Made by a program: the position numbers and the translations under genes
In this document: positions 37,591 through 49,510 of the stretch, one piece after another
How positions within the stretch are numbered: position 1 is the stretch's first letter
How the letters are laid out: every line of letters begins with the position of its first letter
Source of the DNA: Siphonodentalium dalli
Lineage: Eukaryota > Mollusca > Scaphopoda > Gadilida > Siphonodentaliidae
DNA length: 64,000 nucleotides
Reading direction: 5' to 3'
Assembly (NCBI GenBank): GCA_032622095.1
Contig: CP136065.1
Coordinates: forward strand, 152,649,577-152,713,576
Notes under the pieces: model-generated
Seen by the model: the letters and a program-made list of their open reading frames with translations, nothing else
What the model was told of the DNA's origin: nothing
Databases searched by the model: none

Positions 37591-38709
37591 GTGAGTATCG
37601 TGGGATTCTGATGTATTTGAGGCATCAACCCTGTTTTAAGAAAGCCCCACATTATAATATTCGCAACTATAAATTTTGCAAACTCGAGTAATAGATCGGT
37701 TTTTGCAAACTCGAGAAATAGATCGGTAGGAATAAAAATGAAGCCGTTTCTTGTTAGCAGAAAAAGAAACTCGATACATTCATTAAAATTTCTTCTGTCA
37801 TTTAACTTCCCTGGTGACTAATGATAACCTGTCCGATTTAACACCCTAAATTCCTATTTCTACGGCGTTGGGGATGAACAATAATTGACTTGAGTCGAGG
37901 ATCACACCCTTCAACGTTCAGATCTATTAGATTTCGATTTTTGAAATATATCTATGTTCTATACCTAGAATATGTTATCAGCGCAGCAAAATTTCCAGTG
38001 GAAATATATACGGACATGCGCTGACGCCGTAACGATATAGTTGGGAAGTCGAATTTAACGGTTATCGAAAATTATCCTCGGAATAAAAAAAGAAAACAAA
38101 CATTATCACCACAAACATAATTGACTGTATCTTGTGATCGTTGGCATGCGGATATATAGCTATACTTTTCTCGGTTCAGTAACCATATTGGTTTTTTTTT
38201 CATAGACAAGTTATAATATCATTATCACAACGTTAAAGTCTTTGTTTTTTTTGTTTTTTTTGTGTTGGTTTTTGGTTTTGTGTTGTTCCGCTCTTAATTG
38301 TATTGACATTTTTATTTTGTGTTCTATAACTGTTTATAGCGTACTATGTCTTGTATTTCTTACTCTCTGTTGTTCGAATATTTGCTAGGGTTTTTCTTTT
38401 TCTAATTTTCTTGTTGATGCTTCTATAACTGTGGGTATGTGTCTCCTCTCTCGGTCAATTGTTTTCTTAGCATGCAAGTACAAGTGTTTCTAGTTTTAAC
38501 ATATTCGATTCCATTTTCTGTTTATATACTCGTTTCCATTTCATCAGTATGTTTCTCTAGTTAACTGTATATTCTGAACGTACCCCGTGTGCTCTAATCG
38601 TCAACAAAATTCCAGTAACCAGTAATCAAAGAGTTAGTTTGTCCATTCATAACTATATAGTGTCATAATTTGAACAGCTATATACATTCAAAATTCCTCT
38701 TTGGTGCAG
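37591..38709. other. Intron 3: no gene seen
   Basis: It contains a diverged left half of the TTAA MITE (about 37825-37965), a T-rich stretch (38190-38420) and a segment at 38030-38090 that also occurs inverted in the loop region of the 52889-53158 fold-back. Confidence 0.5.
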
Positions 38710-38776
38710 ATCAGACGCACATGAGACTTTCACCACCGACGGAGATCATGGTTCAACCAGGCGATAAACTCGGTTT
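38710..38776 (+). CDS. Exon 4: VQPGD motif segment
   Basis: The acceptor TTGGTGCAG ends at 38709 and the donor GTAAGT starts at 38777. The exon is 67 nt: two bases that complete an Asn codon with exon 3, 21 codons, and two bases (TT) that exon 5 completes to Phe. It encodes LSPPTEIMVQPGDKLGF, continuing the beta-rich domain started in exon 3. An alternative acceptor five bases downstream (TCAG at 38711-38714) would break the frame, so the first was chosen. It is too short to find without the neighbouring exons. Confidence 0.72.
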
Positions 38777-40100
38777 GTAAGTATATGAATCCTTTTCTGA
38801 AAATTTTAATTGCCGAATCAACGAATAATAATGATGGTTATTAAAGTGCAGTTGCCTGAACTATACATTTATATATATGACTTAGTCGTATACAATCACA
38901 TGAAAACGTCCCCTTTCTGTAATGGTGGCGAAATATAAACAGCACTACCTATTGGAATGTCCTGAATACAACGGTCCCACGGCTGAACTTCTGTCGCCAT
39001 GTCGAACGTTATCCTATCTGAAAATAACTTTGTGTGAGAATCACAGGAACACAGTCATCGTGAAAAGATTAAAATATTTGACGCTGTTCAAACATATATT
39101 TTGAAAACAAAGCAATTTTTGGTAATGCTGACATTTGTGGAAATAGTAGCGAAGAGCACTGAAATTCTGTTCACGAAACTATGCCATGCAGTACCCGGAC
39201 CGTCTGACATCTCGCGGCGACGGGCGTATCGATGACAAGAATGAGAAATTATATGTATCATTAATGGACAATGTTATATATGTATACACTGACCGGTACG
39301 TAAGCGAGTACACTGAACATCTTGTTGGCTAAAATGTCTACTCAACACGTTGAGCGGATTGTATTCAGCGGTTGAGTAACGAGAACTCAACAATGACAAA
39401 TCAGGATATCTGATTTAATCAACACGTTGATTTGGACTTATTTTGAAGATTCTCCGGATTTAACCAGTTGGAGGCATCTCCATATTCATTAACATCCACA
39501 TAAATACTATGTTCTAGATAGTTTTTATATATGATTATAGCTGCGTGTGCGTTCATGGACATGCCATACATGAAATACATGCCATTATTTATAGTGACAC
39601 TGTCTTGTTTAGGGTGTAGCAGGAAGACAGAACAGCAGGACTAGGTTACCCCAACAAATATACAGTATTACCTTGTTATATATGTTACTGACATTGTATT
39701 ATTCGTGTGTGTTTTGTAAATAAATTACCATATCCTATCCTATAACAATAGCATTAATAATCACCCCGATAACCGGAGTTTGTCGACTCTTTCATATGCT
39801 ATATAGATACATAGATAATGTTTATGGTATACAATCAGCGTTATACATCACCATGATTCAATAGAATGCACATAACTAATGAATTGTTTTTAGAAAAAGC
39901 TGACCTATCATAAGAATAAGTCGTAGAAATTACATGCAGGCCCAGTCTACCAGATGCTGCAGATCATCTGACACCATTAGTTAACGGCCATGTCACATAA
40001 CATGACCTCTCCTCCCTAGACCTCCAAATAATGGGCCCATGCACGACGGATCAACCACGTTGTCTGCACGATAATTCAAATACATGAGGGATTCCAAACA
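38777..40100. other. Intron 4, first part: nothing recognised
   Basis: AT-rich sequence with no clear repeat structure; short open frames lack motifs. Confidence 0.4.
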
Positions 40101-40384
40101 TAGAACAACCCAGTATGAAGTTATATTAATACATCCCAGACAATCATGTACATATATCAGGACCTGGCAAATATTCAATCGTAGAACGATTACAACCCAG
40201 TATGAAGTTATATTAATATATCTCAGACAATCACGTACATATATCAGGACCTGGCAAATATTCAATCGTAGAACGATTACAACCCAGTATGAAGTTATAT
40301 TAATATATCTCAGACAATCATGTACATATATCAGGACCTGGCAAATATTCAATCGTAGAACGATTACAACCCAGTATGAAGTTA
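40101..40384 (+). repeat. 87-bp satellite, left part
   Basis: CAGACAATCATGTACATATA recurs at 40137, 40224 (one change) and 40311, spacing 87. The array stops abruptly at GAAGTTA (40384), where the Helitron begins. Confidence 0.92.
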
Positions 40385-40934
40385 TCTCATATATATTTTG
40401 AAGACCTCTGTTTGTATGTATGTTTGTCTGTCTGTCATTGATACAAATCTACGATTCTCGACCGATCGGGACGAAACTTGGTACGTGTGTGTAGTTTGAC
40501 CAGGCGGTGGACGTTGTCGTATTGGCGAGCCCGTGCTGCGCCCGCTTCGCGCATGCGCAGACGAGATGTCGGAAACGGGTGGAGCTATCGACTTGAAATT
40601 TGCTATGTGAATGTATCTTGCCCCGGATACGAATTTTATCGGGTCGCCGAGCCCGTGCGACGCAAGCTTCGCGCATGCGCAGACCAGATCTCGGAAATTT
40701 TGTATGTGAATGTACCCGTGCGACGCCAGCTTCGCGCAGCCCTCGATACATGCACGAACATACATGTTATCAACTGGTCAATAATAACGAAATTGTGCCG
40801 TCATCATTCACAATACATGCACGAAAAGACACAAGACTTTATGTAATCAGATTCTTCCCACAACCACAGCACATTTCATCAACATTCATCCATTAATTAA
40901 TCAGAAGCATATCTTCCCCTATTCTGGCGTGAAC

Positions 40935-42260
40935 TGTGAACTGTGAAAATGCATTTATATTAGAATATCAAGCATGATATAGACGCTCTTTATTATTTCC
41001 ATATCAGGAATCCGTTCACAGATAACACTCTTTATATGTCTACCACACGCCACGAACTAACGTTTTGTGCATTTGTTGACATTATTGGGATGTACTTTCC
41101 TTGAATCAGAGCTTCGTGGAATATCTTTTCTGATTTCTTGATTACCATTGCAGTTCCATATCTCGGAAAAGGGTGGAGCTATCGACTTGAAATGTATTAA
41201 TCAGAAGAATATCTTCCCCTATTCGGGTGTGGATTGCTGCTCGCCTGCAAATCACCCGTCATAGAATCATATCTTCCCCAATAACTGTTTCATTGCAGTT
41301 AATCAACCGTCATAGAATCATATCTTCCCCTATAACTGTTTCATTGCAGTTACTGCATAGCTATCGACTTGAAATGTATTAATCAGAAGAATATCTTCCC
41401 CTATTCGGGTGTGGATTGCTGCTCGCCTGCAAATCACCCGTCATAGAATCATATCTTCCCCTATAACTGTTTCATTGCAGTTAATCACCCGTCATAGAAT
41501 CATATCTTCCCCTATAACTGTTTCATTGCAGTTACTGCCTTAACCTGTCTTTTCACGTATGTCAAGAACATTTTATCTCTCATTGTAATTACTGTGCATA
41601 TCTTCCCCTATTCTGGCGTGAACTGTGAAAATGCATTTCTATTAGAATATCAAGCATGATATAGACGCTCTTTATTATTTCCATATCAGGAATCCGTTCA
41701 CAGATAACACTCTTTATATGTTAGTCAGGAATTTTTATGTCTACCACACGCCACGAACAAACGTTTTGTGCATATGTTGACATTGCTGGGATGTACTTTC
41801 CTTGAATCAGAGCTTCGTGGAATATCTTTTCTGATTTCTTGATTACCATTGCAGTTCCATATCTCGGAAAAAGGGTGGAGCTATCGACTTGAAATGTATT
41901 AATCAGAAGCATATCTTCCCCTAGTCGGGTGTGGATTGCTGCTCGCCTGCAAATCACCCGTCATATAAGCATATCTTCCCCTATAACACTATCATTGCAG
42001 TTACTGCCTTAACCTGTCTTTTCTTATAATTTGCTATTTAAGCTCCCTAATTTATTTCGTCCACTGTGGATGTTCATTTCCACGTATGTCAAGGACATTT
42101 TATCTCTCATTGTAATTACTGTGCTAAAATCGGGTCAATAATAACGAAATTGTGCGTCATCCTTCACCGGCAGCCCTCGATACATGCAAGAAAAGACACA
42201 ATACTTTACAATATCTTCCCCTATTCGGGTGTGAACTGCTGGTCGCCCCTGACGAGATTG
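40935..42260 (+). repeat. Non-coding repeat block in the Helitron leader
   Basis: CATATCTTCCCCTATAACTG with TTTCATTGCAGTTA recurs from about 41276 to 42003; GGGTGTGGATTGCTGCTCGC recurs at 41225, 41408 and 41925. The segments 40935-41190 and 41600-41880 are near-copies. Its role is unknown; it could be accumulated tandem slippage upstream of the Rep gene. Confidence 0.75.
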
Positions 42261-42555
42261 GTCGCCCCTGACGAGATTCCACCATGAGAGAATCGAAACT
42301 TCACTTTAAATGCCCATCGTTGTAAGTGATGTCGGGCAATGTCCCACGCAAATTTACCTCAGAAATTTTCGAACTTTTCTTAAGTTTTTAGTATTATCTC
42401 GGTTCCCTCGAAGTTCATATAATTTGAACGGCCCTTCTGAGGGCCACTATTAGCGCAAAGGACTCGATAATACATAGAAAATGCCCCAGAAAAAGCGGAA
42501 GCTCATAGGCCGCAAGAGTATCAATACACGTGCGAAACAGATTTGTCGTGATAAC

Positions 42556-42970
42556 GAAACTGACGAACAGCGCCAGTTGCGGCTGGATGCCGATCGGCAG
42601 TCGACGGCCCTTTCCAGGGCGTCATAAACTGACGAACAGCGCCAGTTGCGGCTGGATGCCGATCGGCAGTCGACGGCCCTTTCCAGGGCGTCAGAAACTG
42701 ACGAACAGAGCCAGTTGCGACTGGATGCCGTTCGCCAGTCGACGGCCCTTTCCAGGGCGTCAGAAACTGACGAACAGCGCCAGTTGCGGCTCGATGCCCT
42801 TCGCCAGTCGACGGCCCTTTCCAGGGCGTCAGAAACTGACGAACAGAGCCAGTTGCGACTGGATGTCCATTCGCCAGTCGACGGCCCTTTCTAGGGCGTC
42901 AGAAACTGACGAACAGAGCCAGTTGCGGCTGGATGCCGTTCGCCAGTCGACGGCCCTTTCCAGGGCGTCA
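42556..42970 (+). repeat. 69-bp coding repeat, six copies, in the Rep N-terminus
   Basis: Units start at 42556, 42625, 42694, 42763, 42832 and 42902; the fifth is 70 bp and shifts the frame. Each encodes ETDEQRQLRLDADRQSTALS plus RAS, a charged, probably helical repeat. Related Helitrons are known to carry 'ET.EQR..RL' repeats at this place. Confidence 0.93.
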
Positions 42971-44325
42971 GAAACGGTTGCACAAACGGAATTGCGTCAA
43001 CGAAACGACCGAGTCGCTACTGCAAATGCCACAGAAGAACAGCAACGTCTCAGCGTTATTAGTTGGGGGAAAGCAGCCATGAATTACAATCCATCCATCG
43101 ATTATACATCTCACGACCCTTAGGTTTCTGCTGTTCTCGTGGGAAGGTCTCCCTTCCGATTCGTCCAGACCAACCACAGCCCCTGATAGGCCTACTTAGT
43201 GGCGATTCACCAGACTCGGAACATTTCCTCTACAACATCCGCCGATATAATTCGGCTTTCCAAATGACATCGTTTGGAGCTAATGTAATAACCGAGGGTG
43301 GTTTTATGCCAACATTCAAGGTTCAGGGCCAGATCTATCACAGAATTGGCTCGCTCCTACCTACAGCCGAACAACAACCCCGATTTTTGCAAGTCTACTT
43401 CATCGATGACCACCATGACCAGGCAAACCTTCGAGCATCCGATAACCTTAAACCTCATCTGATCATCGCAATCCAAGACATGTTGCACGCGGACAACTCT
43501 TACATTACTAGCTTCAAGTATGCCATTGAGTCAAATCCCGGTCCGAATCTCGATGTTGTCATCAATGCTGATAAAAAGCCTTCAGATGCACATCGTGGCA
43601 GGTTCAATGCCCCAGCTTGCAATGAACTTGCAGTGGTCATGACCGGGCAAGAACATGGGGCGCGAGACATAGTAATTAAGTCCCGTGATAACACAATCAG
43701 GATGATTTGCGAGACACACAGGTCATATGACCCTCTACAGTATCCTCTACTGTGTGTGCGTGGTGAAGATGGCTATCGCTTGGGGATCCAACATGCTGTC
43801 GGTCGAAAGAATGTCTCGTGCAATGAGTTCTATGCTTACTATTTCATGGTAAGGAGCAATTCTTTCAACCACTTACATCGGAGTAGGAATCTGTTCAATC
43901 AGTTTGCTGTCGACATGTATGCTAAGGTTGAATCTGAGAGACTGTTTTACATTCGTTCACACCAGCGTGAATTACGAGCAGATTCCTACATTCATCTCCG
44001 AGACAGCATCAATAACGATCAGACAGAAGGCCATGGTCAACTTTGTATACTTCCGTCATCATTCACAGGAAGTCCACGATATATGCAAGAGAAGACACAG
44101 GACGCCTTGACGTATGTGAAGAAATTTGGTCGCCCAGATCTCTTTGTCACGTTTACGTGTAATCCCAAATGGGAGGAGGTCAAGAGAGAGTTGTTCGAGG
44201 GCCAGGCACCAAGGGACAGGCATGATGTGGTTGCCCGTGTTTTCCGCCTGAAACTTCAGAAACTCATGTTTCTGGTGAAGAAATGTCATATCTTCGGGCA
44301 ATCATTATGTGACATGTACACCATC

Positions 44326-45097
44326 GACAAAAACTTCTCAATGTCATCTCACATCAGCAACCTATGCAGGTCCTTATATATGGAGCTACGGCGCATTTCG
44401 CATGTACGTCCATATATCTCCGAACAATCCACACAAATATTGATGTCCTCATTTGTGTTATCCAAAATCGATTACTGTAATTCTATTTTAGCAGGACTCC
44501 CAGATTATCAACTTCACAAACTTCAAAAAATTGTTAATATTGCTGCAAAAATTGTGTGCCGTGCAGGCAAATTTGATCATGTTACCCCACTGTTGTATAA
44601 ATTACATTGGCTTCCCATATTTGAACGAATTGTGTACAAACATGCTACTTTGTGTTATAGAAAGTCGGATATTGATAATGCTTTGCCACCATATATTGAT
44701 ACATTGTTGGTCAAATATGTACCTGCTCGACCACTTCGATCACAGGATGCGAATGCGATGGTTGTACCTAAACGTGATCTGATGTACTTTGGTCGCCGAT
44801 CTTTCGAGGTCTACGGGCCGACCATTTGGAACAACCTTCCCAAAGAGGTGAAACAGTCTGACTGTTTGGAAACATTCAAATCGGCCCTAAAAACTCACCT
44901 ATTCATCTCCCATTTCGGACAAATAACATCAGAAAACGTTGAGGAGACTTAATTATTGAAATACATGCATATTATTTATTGCGTATATGTTATAGTGTGA
45001 ATGTGTGTGACTGCGTTTGTGTGAATTGTTCAGCGCCATGAGCCATACGGGATATGGCGCTATACAAATACTCTATATTATTATTATTATTATTATT
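44326..45097 (+). mobile_element. 5'-truncated LINE (CR1/L2 type) inside the Helitron Rep gene
   Basis: The Helitron frame YTI is cut at 44325 and resumes with EWQKRGLPHSHI at 45098. The insert encodes the LINE C-terminal region (SKIDYCNSILAGLPDYQLHK, HVTPLLYKLHWLP, GPTIWNNLPKEVKQ, KTHLF) and stops at 44952. Its 3' end GGCGCTATACAAATA is followed by an ATT run, typical of L2-type LINEs. No clear target duplication is seen. The frame upstream is shared, so Helitron and LINE sequence form one open frame of 629 codons from 43063. Confidence 0.9.
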
Positions 45098-48000
45098 GAG
45101 TGGCAGAAGAGGGGCCTCCCCCACTCACACATCATATGGTTACATGATAAGATTTATGCAGACCAGATAGATAACATCATCTCGGCTGAATTGCCTGATC
45201 CCGAGCAAGACCAAACACTGTATGATTTTGTAAAGACGCATATGGTCCACGGACCATGCGGGCGGATCAATCCCAACTCGCCTTGCATGAAAGATAGCAA
45301 GTGCTCGAAGCGATATCCGAGACAGTTTTTAGCAGAGACCCAGACATCTAATGAAGGTTACCCTCTCTACAGGAGGCGTTCACCAGAAGATGGCGGTTTC
45401 ACTGCTAAAATAAGAATGAGAACTGGTGGAGACTTCGAAATCGACAACAGGTGGATTGTCCCTTATTGTCCTCTTCTGACGAAGTTATTCGATGCACATA
45501 TTAATGTTGAATTTTGCAGCTCTGTCAAGTCCATTAAATATGTGTGCAAGTATATAAATAAGGGTTCAGATGCTGCCATGTTCGCATTACGAGACTCGAA
45601 TGATGAGGTCAGCAAGTTTCAAATGGGCAGATATCTTAGCACAAGCGAGGCGTTCTGGAGAATATTTGATTTCCCTATTCACGACCGTCATCCTACAGTA
45701 GTTCGCCTCGCTGTCCATCTCGAAAATGGTCAGAGGGTGTATTTCACTGAGAATAATGCCCAGCAAGTAGCTGCTGCTCCACCAAAGGAAACGAGTTTAA
45801 CATTTTTTTTCACGACATGTCAAAATGATGAGTTTGCTCGGAGTCTTCTCTACCTTGAAATGCCCGCATACTACACATGGGCGAACAACAGATGGTCCAG
45901 GCGGAAGCGGGGTTCACCAGTTGATGGACAGGTTGGTGTCTTCAAGGACACGGCCCTGGGCAGACTGTACACGGTACACCCATCTCAGCATGAATGTTTT
46001 TATTTGAGGGTGCTCCTCTTGGAAGTTCGGGGTCCTGAATCTTTTGAAAGTCTGAGAACCATTGATGGTGAGGTATGCACGACTTTCCGCCAGTCTGCTA
46101 TCCAAGGAGGCCTTATTGAAGATGACAGACAATGGGAAGCAACTCTGTCCGAGGCTTCTGTTTCAAGAACGCCGAGGTGTATGCGTAGCCTCTTTGCTGT
46201 TCTGTTGCAGATGTGTGGAGTCTCAGATCCCAATGGTCTCTGGATGCAATTCAGAGAGGATATGTCTGAAGACTTCCGCTGGAGACAGCAGAGGCTCAAC
46301 CCAGATGTTGAGGTCGCCTTCAATGAAGATATCTTCAATCAAGCTCTCGTGGCCATTGAAGACAAGATTCTAGCACATGGAGGCCTTGAATTACACACTT
46401 TCGGACTTCCCCGAACTACCAGGATTGAAACTGTTCAACAACCAAGAGAAATACTTAGAGAGACGACATATGATAGAGATATCCTTGCTGATGTCATCGC
46501 TTCAAGTGAAGCGAAACTATTGCCAGAACAGCGGCATGTTTTTGACACAATTATGGGTTCTGTAAACGGTGTCGGTGGTATATTTTTCTTAGATGCGCCA
46601 GGTGGTACTGGTAAAACGTTTCTAATAAACTTAATTCTTGCCAGGATTCGGATTCAGGGGAAAATTGTCATTGCAGTTGCGTCATCTGGGATCGCTGCGA
46701 CATTGCTCCCGGGTGGTAGGACTGCTCACTCGGCATTCAAACTCCCGCTGAACTTAACAGTGAATGACCTGGCGACGTGCAATATAGCAAAAGGTACAGG
46801 GCTTGCGCGTCTACTCCGCAGTTGTGTAATGATTGTTTGGGATGAGTGCACCATGTCTCACAAACATGCTTTCGAAGCTCTGGACAGGACATTGCAGGAC
46901 ATTCGTGAGTGTAATGCGATCATGGGCGGTCTAACCTTGCTCCTGTCCGGAGACTTCAGACAAACGCTCCCTGTTATCCCTCGGGGAACGAGGGCTGACA
47001 TGGTCCGCGCATCTCTCATGTCGTCTTATCTTTGGCGGAGTGTTCGCTCTCTGCACCTGACAACCAACATGAGAGCCCATTCATATAACGACGAGATGGC
47101 CACCTCATTTGCAAGTGATTTGCTTCACATTGGAAATGGCGAATTTCATGGTAGCATAAATTTATCTGAATGCACCGACTGTTGTTGTGTCGGAAGTTGT
47201 GATGCATTGATTGGGGCAGTTTTCGGTGATCTGGTCAGCAACATGAGTGATTCTACCTGGCTATGTGAGAGAGCAATTCTCGCTCCTAAGAATGACACAG
47301 TTGACGCAATCAATCGTAAGATGCTGGCAATGGTACCTGGAGAGATCATTGCATCCAACTCTATAGATTCAATCCCAGATCCAAGTGACGTGGTCAACTA
47401 TCCTACCGAATTTCTCAATTCTTTGAGTCCCACTGGTATGCCACCACACGAGCTTTTCCTGAAAGAGGGTGTTCCGATCATGTTGTTGAGGAATATGGAA
47501 CCCCCCGAAACTCTGCAATGGCACCAGGCTCCTTATCAGGAAAATAATGCCTCATCTTATTGAGGCCGAGATTTTGACCGGGTGCGGCAAGGGTGAATAT
47601 GTGTTCATCCCTAGAATTCCCTTGATACCTACATACAGCACAATTGAGTTCCGAAGGCTGCAGTTCCCGGTTAAGCTAAGTTTTGCTATGACAATTAATA
47701 AGTCACAAGGCCAAACACTTAAAGTAGCCGGGTTGCAACTGGAGGAACCATGTTTCTCTCATGGTCAACTTTATGTTGCCATGTCACGAGTTGGTTGGCC
47801 AGATAACTTACACATCAATGCACCTGACAATGCAACAATCAATGTCGTGTACAGGGAGGCCCTCGGGTTATCAGAGATTGGTATGTGATCAGTGCTGGGC
47901 ATGCCTATTTAATGTATTGATCTCAGGAAGTATAATATGTGTATATAGTTCATTTAATTTATTGATCTCAGGAAATGTTCTTCGGTGATCGGTCGCCGGG

Positions 48001-48344
48001 CCGGAGAACATGTATATTGATGTACATTATGTATATACTATTTATTTAATTTATTGATCTAATGCTGCCACTGTCGGTCCCAAGCCCGAAAAACATTCAG
48101 GCCTTTGTTGTGATTTTAACTAGCTAAACTTTCTACCAACTAACAGAGGCCCGAATCGAAGCAGAGGGGGTCACACTTAAGCTATTATTACGGACGATTG
48201 CAAATCACCCGTCAAATATGACATAGGTTTACGTTTGGTGGCAACGATGAGAACCCTGTACAATGGTGTCGAAAATGACCTAGATCATATCTGATCTCTT
48301 ATATTTTGAGAAATAGCCCGGACAACGTCGGGCACATCAGCTAG

Positions 48345-49266
48345 TCTATTATATATTTTGGAAGATCTGTTTGTTTGTGTGTGTGTTTGTTTGTGTGTAA
48401 TCGATGGACTCAAAAACGGCTGAGCCAATTTCGATGAAACTTGGTATGTGGGGGTATTTTCGGGCCACGAGTAACATAGGCCTATTAATTTGTCCGTGCG
48501 AGGTCAACTTCTCACGTGCCGAGGTCAAATCTGTTTTTACGCTGTGTTACGGGACTTTCATTTGAGTTCGGTGCTTACAAATCGATTCGAAACAGCGCGA
48601 ATAATAACATGCCAGTCATAATAATGACACTATGAGAATCTTTCGTGTTTCCTCTTTCCAACGATATATAATATGTATGAATCCGTTTTAGTTATCTGCC
48701 TCAATTATTAAGAAGAAGTGGTACGATCTTCTATCAGGGTAAAAACAATGCGTAACTTCTATGACGTCGTTAGAGGTCATAAAGTTAGATCACGTTAACT
48801 CTTCTCCGGCCGATGCATTTGACTGTTTCAGACGTCTTGGCGATATCTCGGGCACCGATGGTAATTTATCTTTACGTTGAAACTTGATAATTAATGAGCG
48901 TGTGTATATGAGGCGCGTTTATATACTTCAGTGGAAATCAAATCGGGTTAAACTGGCGGATTTTTACGGACGAAATTTGATGCATAGGGTATCTCGGTAT
49001 CCGCTGGGCCGATTTCCCGGTATCCGCTGGGCCGATTTCCACCATTTTTGGGGTGTTGGTGTTTGACCCCACCTGACCTTGACCTTCAAAATGGTCAATT
49101 CAAGGTCAAATCGGGTAAAACCGGATGGATTTCGACGGGCACGTTTGTCTGGTACTTTTGTCCGGGCAGTGTTTTTGGACTGGTCAAATCGTGACCCCAC
49201 TTGACCTTGACCTTCAAAATGGACAATTCAAGGTCAAAGCCCGGACGAAGTCGGGTCACCTTCTAG
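48345..49266 (+). mobile_element. Non-autonomous Helitron, family B, complete
   Basis: It starts TCTATTATATATTTTGGAAG directly after CTAG of the autonomous Helitron. It ends with hairpin AGCCCGGACGAAGTCGGG and CTAG at 49263-49266, followed by the T of the satellite. It carries several AAGGTCA-type sites near its 3' end (49075-49110, 49200-49240) and no coding sequence. Confidence 0.87.
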
Positions 49267-49510
49267 TATTAATATATCTCAGACAATCATGTACATATAT
49301 CAGGACCTGGCAAATATTCAATCGTAGAACGATTACAACCCAGTATGAAGTTATATTAATATTTCCCAGACAATCATGTACATATATCAGGACCTGGCAA
49401 ATATTCAATCGTAGAACGATTACAACTCAGTATGAAGTTATATTAATATTTCCCAGACAATCATGTACATATATCAGGGACCTGGCAAATATTCAATCGT
49501 AGAACGATTG
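49267..49510 (+). repeat. 87-bp satellite, right part
   Basis: It resumes with TATTAATATATCTCAGAC, exactly the sequence expected after GAAGTTA within a unit, and continues for about 2.8 units. The left part (40101-40384) belongs to the same array. Confidence 0.92.

Larger units (their letters stand above)
42481..47888 (+). pseudogene. Helitron Rep-helicase gene, broken
   Basis: The role of the family is rolling-circle transposition: the Rep part nicks and joins single strands, and the PIF1-type helicase unwinds. ATG at 42481 opens a basic N-terminus (PQKKRKL) and six 23-residue repeats. Next come the Helitron N-terminal region (FQMTSFGANV), the Rep region (KFGRPDLFVTFTCNPKWEEV), the HUH motif (GLPHSHIIWL, near 45115-45144) and the two-tyrosine motif (KYVCKYINKG). 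The helicase has Walker A GGTGKT, Walker B VMIVWDE, LSGDFRQTLPVI, and C-terminal FAMTINKSQGQT and YVAMSRV. Breaks: GAA to TAA at 42625-42627; +1 base at about 42865; deletion with frameshift at about 43121 removing the first half of a Cys-rich motif; LINE insertion 44326-45097; an extra C in the run 47501-47506. Stop TGA is at 47886. Confidence 0.93.
40385..48344 (+). mobile_element. Autonomous-type Helitron, about 8 kb, inactivated
   Basis: The 5' end is TCTCATATATATTTTGAAGA at 40385. The 3' end is hairpin AGCCCGGACAACGTCGGGC (48315-48333) and CTAG at 48341-48344. It is inserted between A (40384) and T, the standard Helitron target. It encodes a Rep-helicase protein (42481-47888) typical of rolling-circle Helitrons, now broken. 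The 5' flank carries 122-bp units shared with the short family A copies at 2-4 kb. 40935-42260 is a non-coding block of repeated segments (ATATCTTCCCCTATAACTG). Confidence 0.9.

Noticed and set aside
40084-40401. Repeat protein of YIRTWQIFNRRTITTQYEV units
   Set aside because: It is a frame through the 87-bp satellite; the opposite strand is equally open.
45017-47563. PIF1 helicase as a host DNA-repair gene
   Set aside because: The HUH and two-tyrosine Rep motifs precede it in the same frame and Helitron termini bracket it, so it is the transposon helicase.
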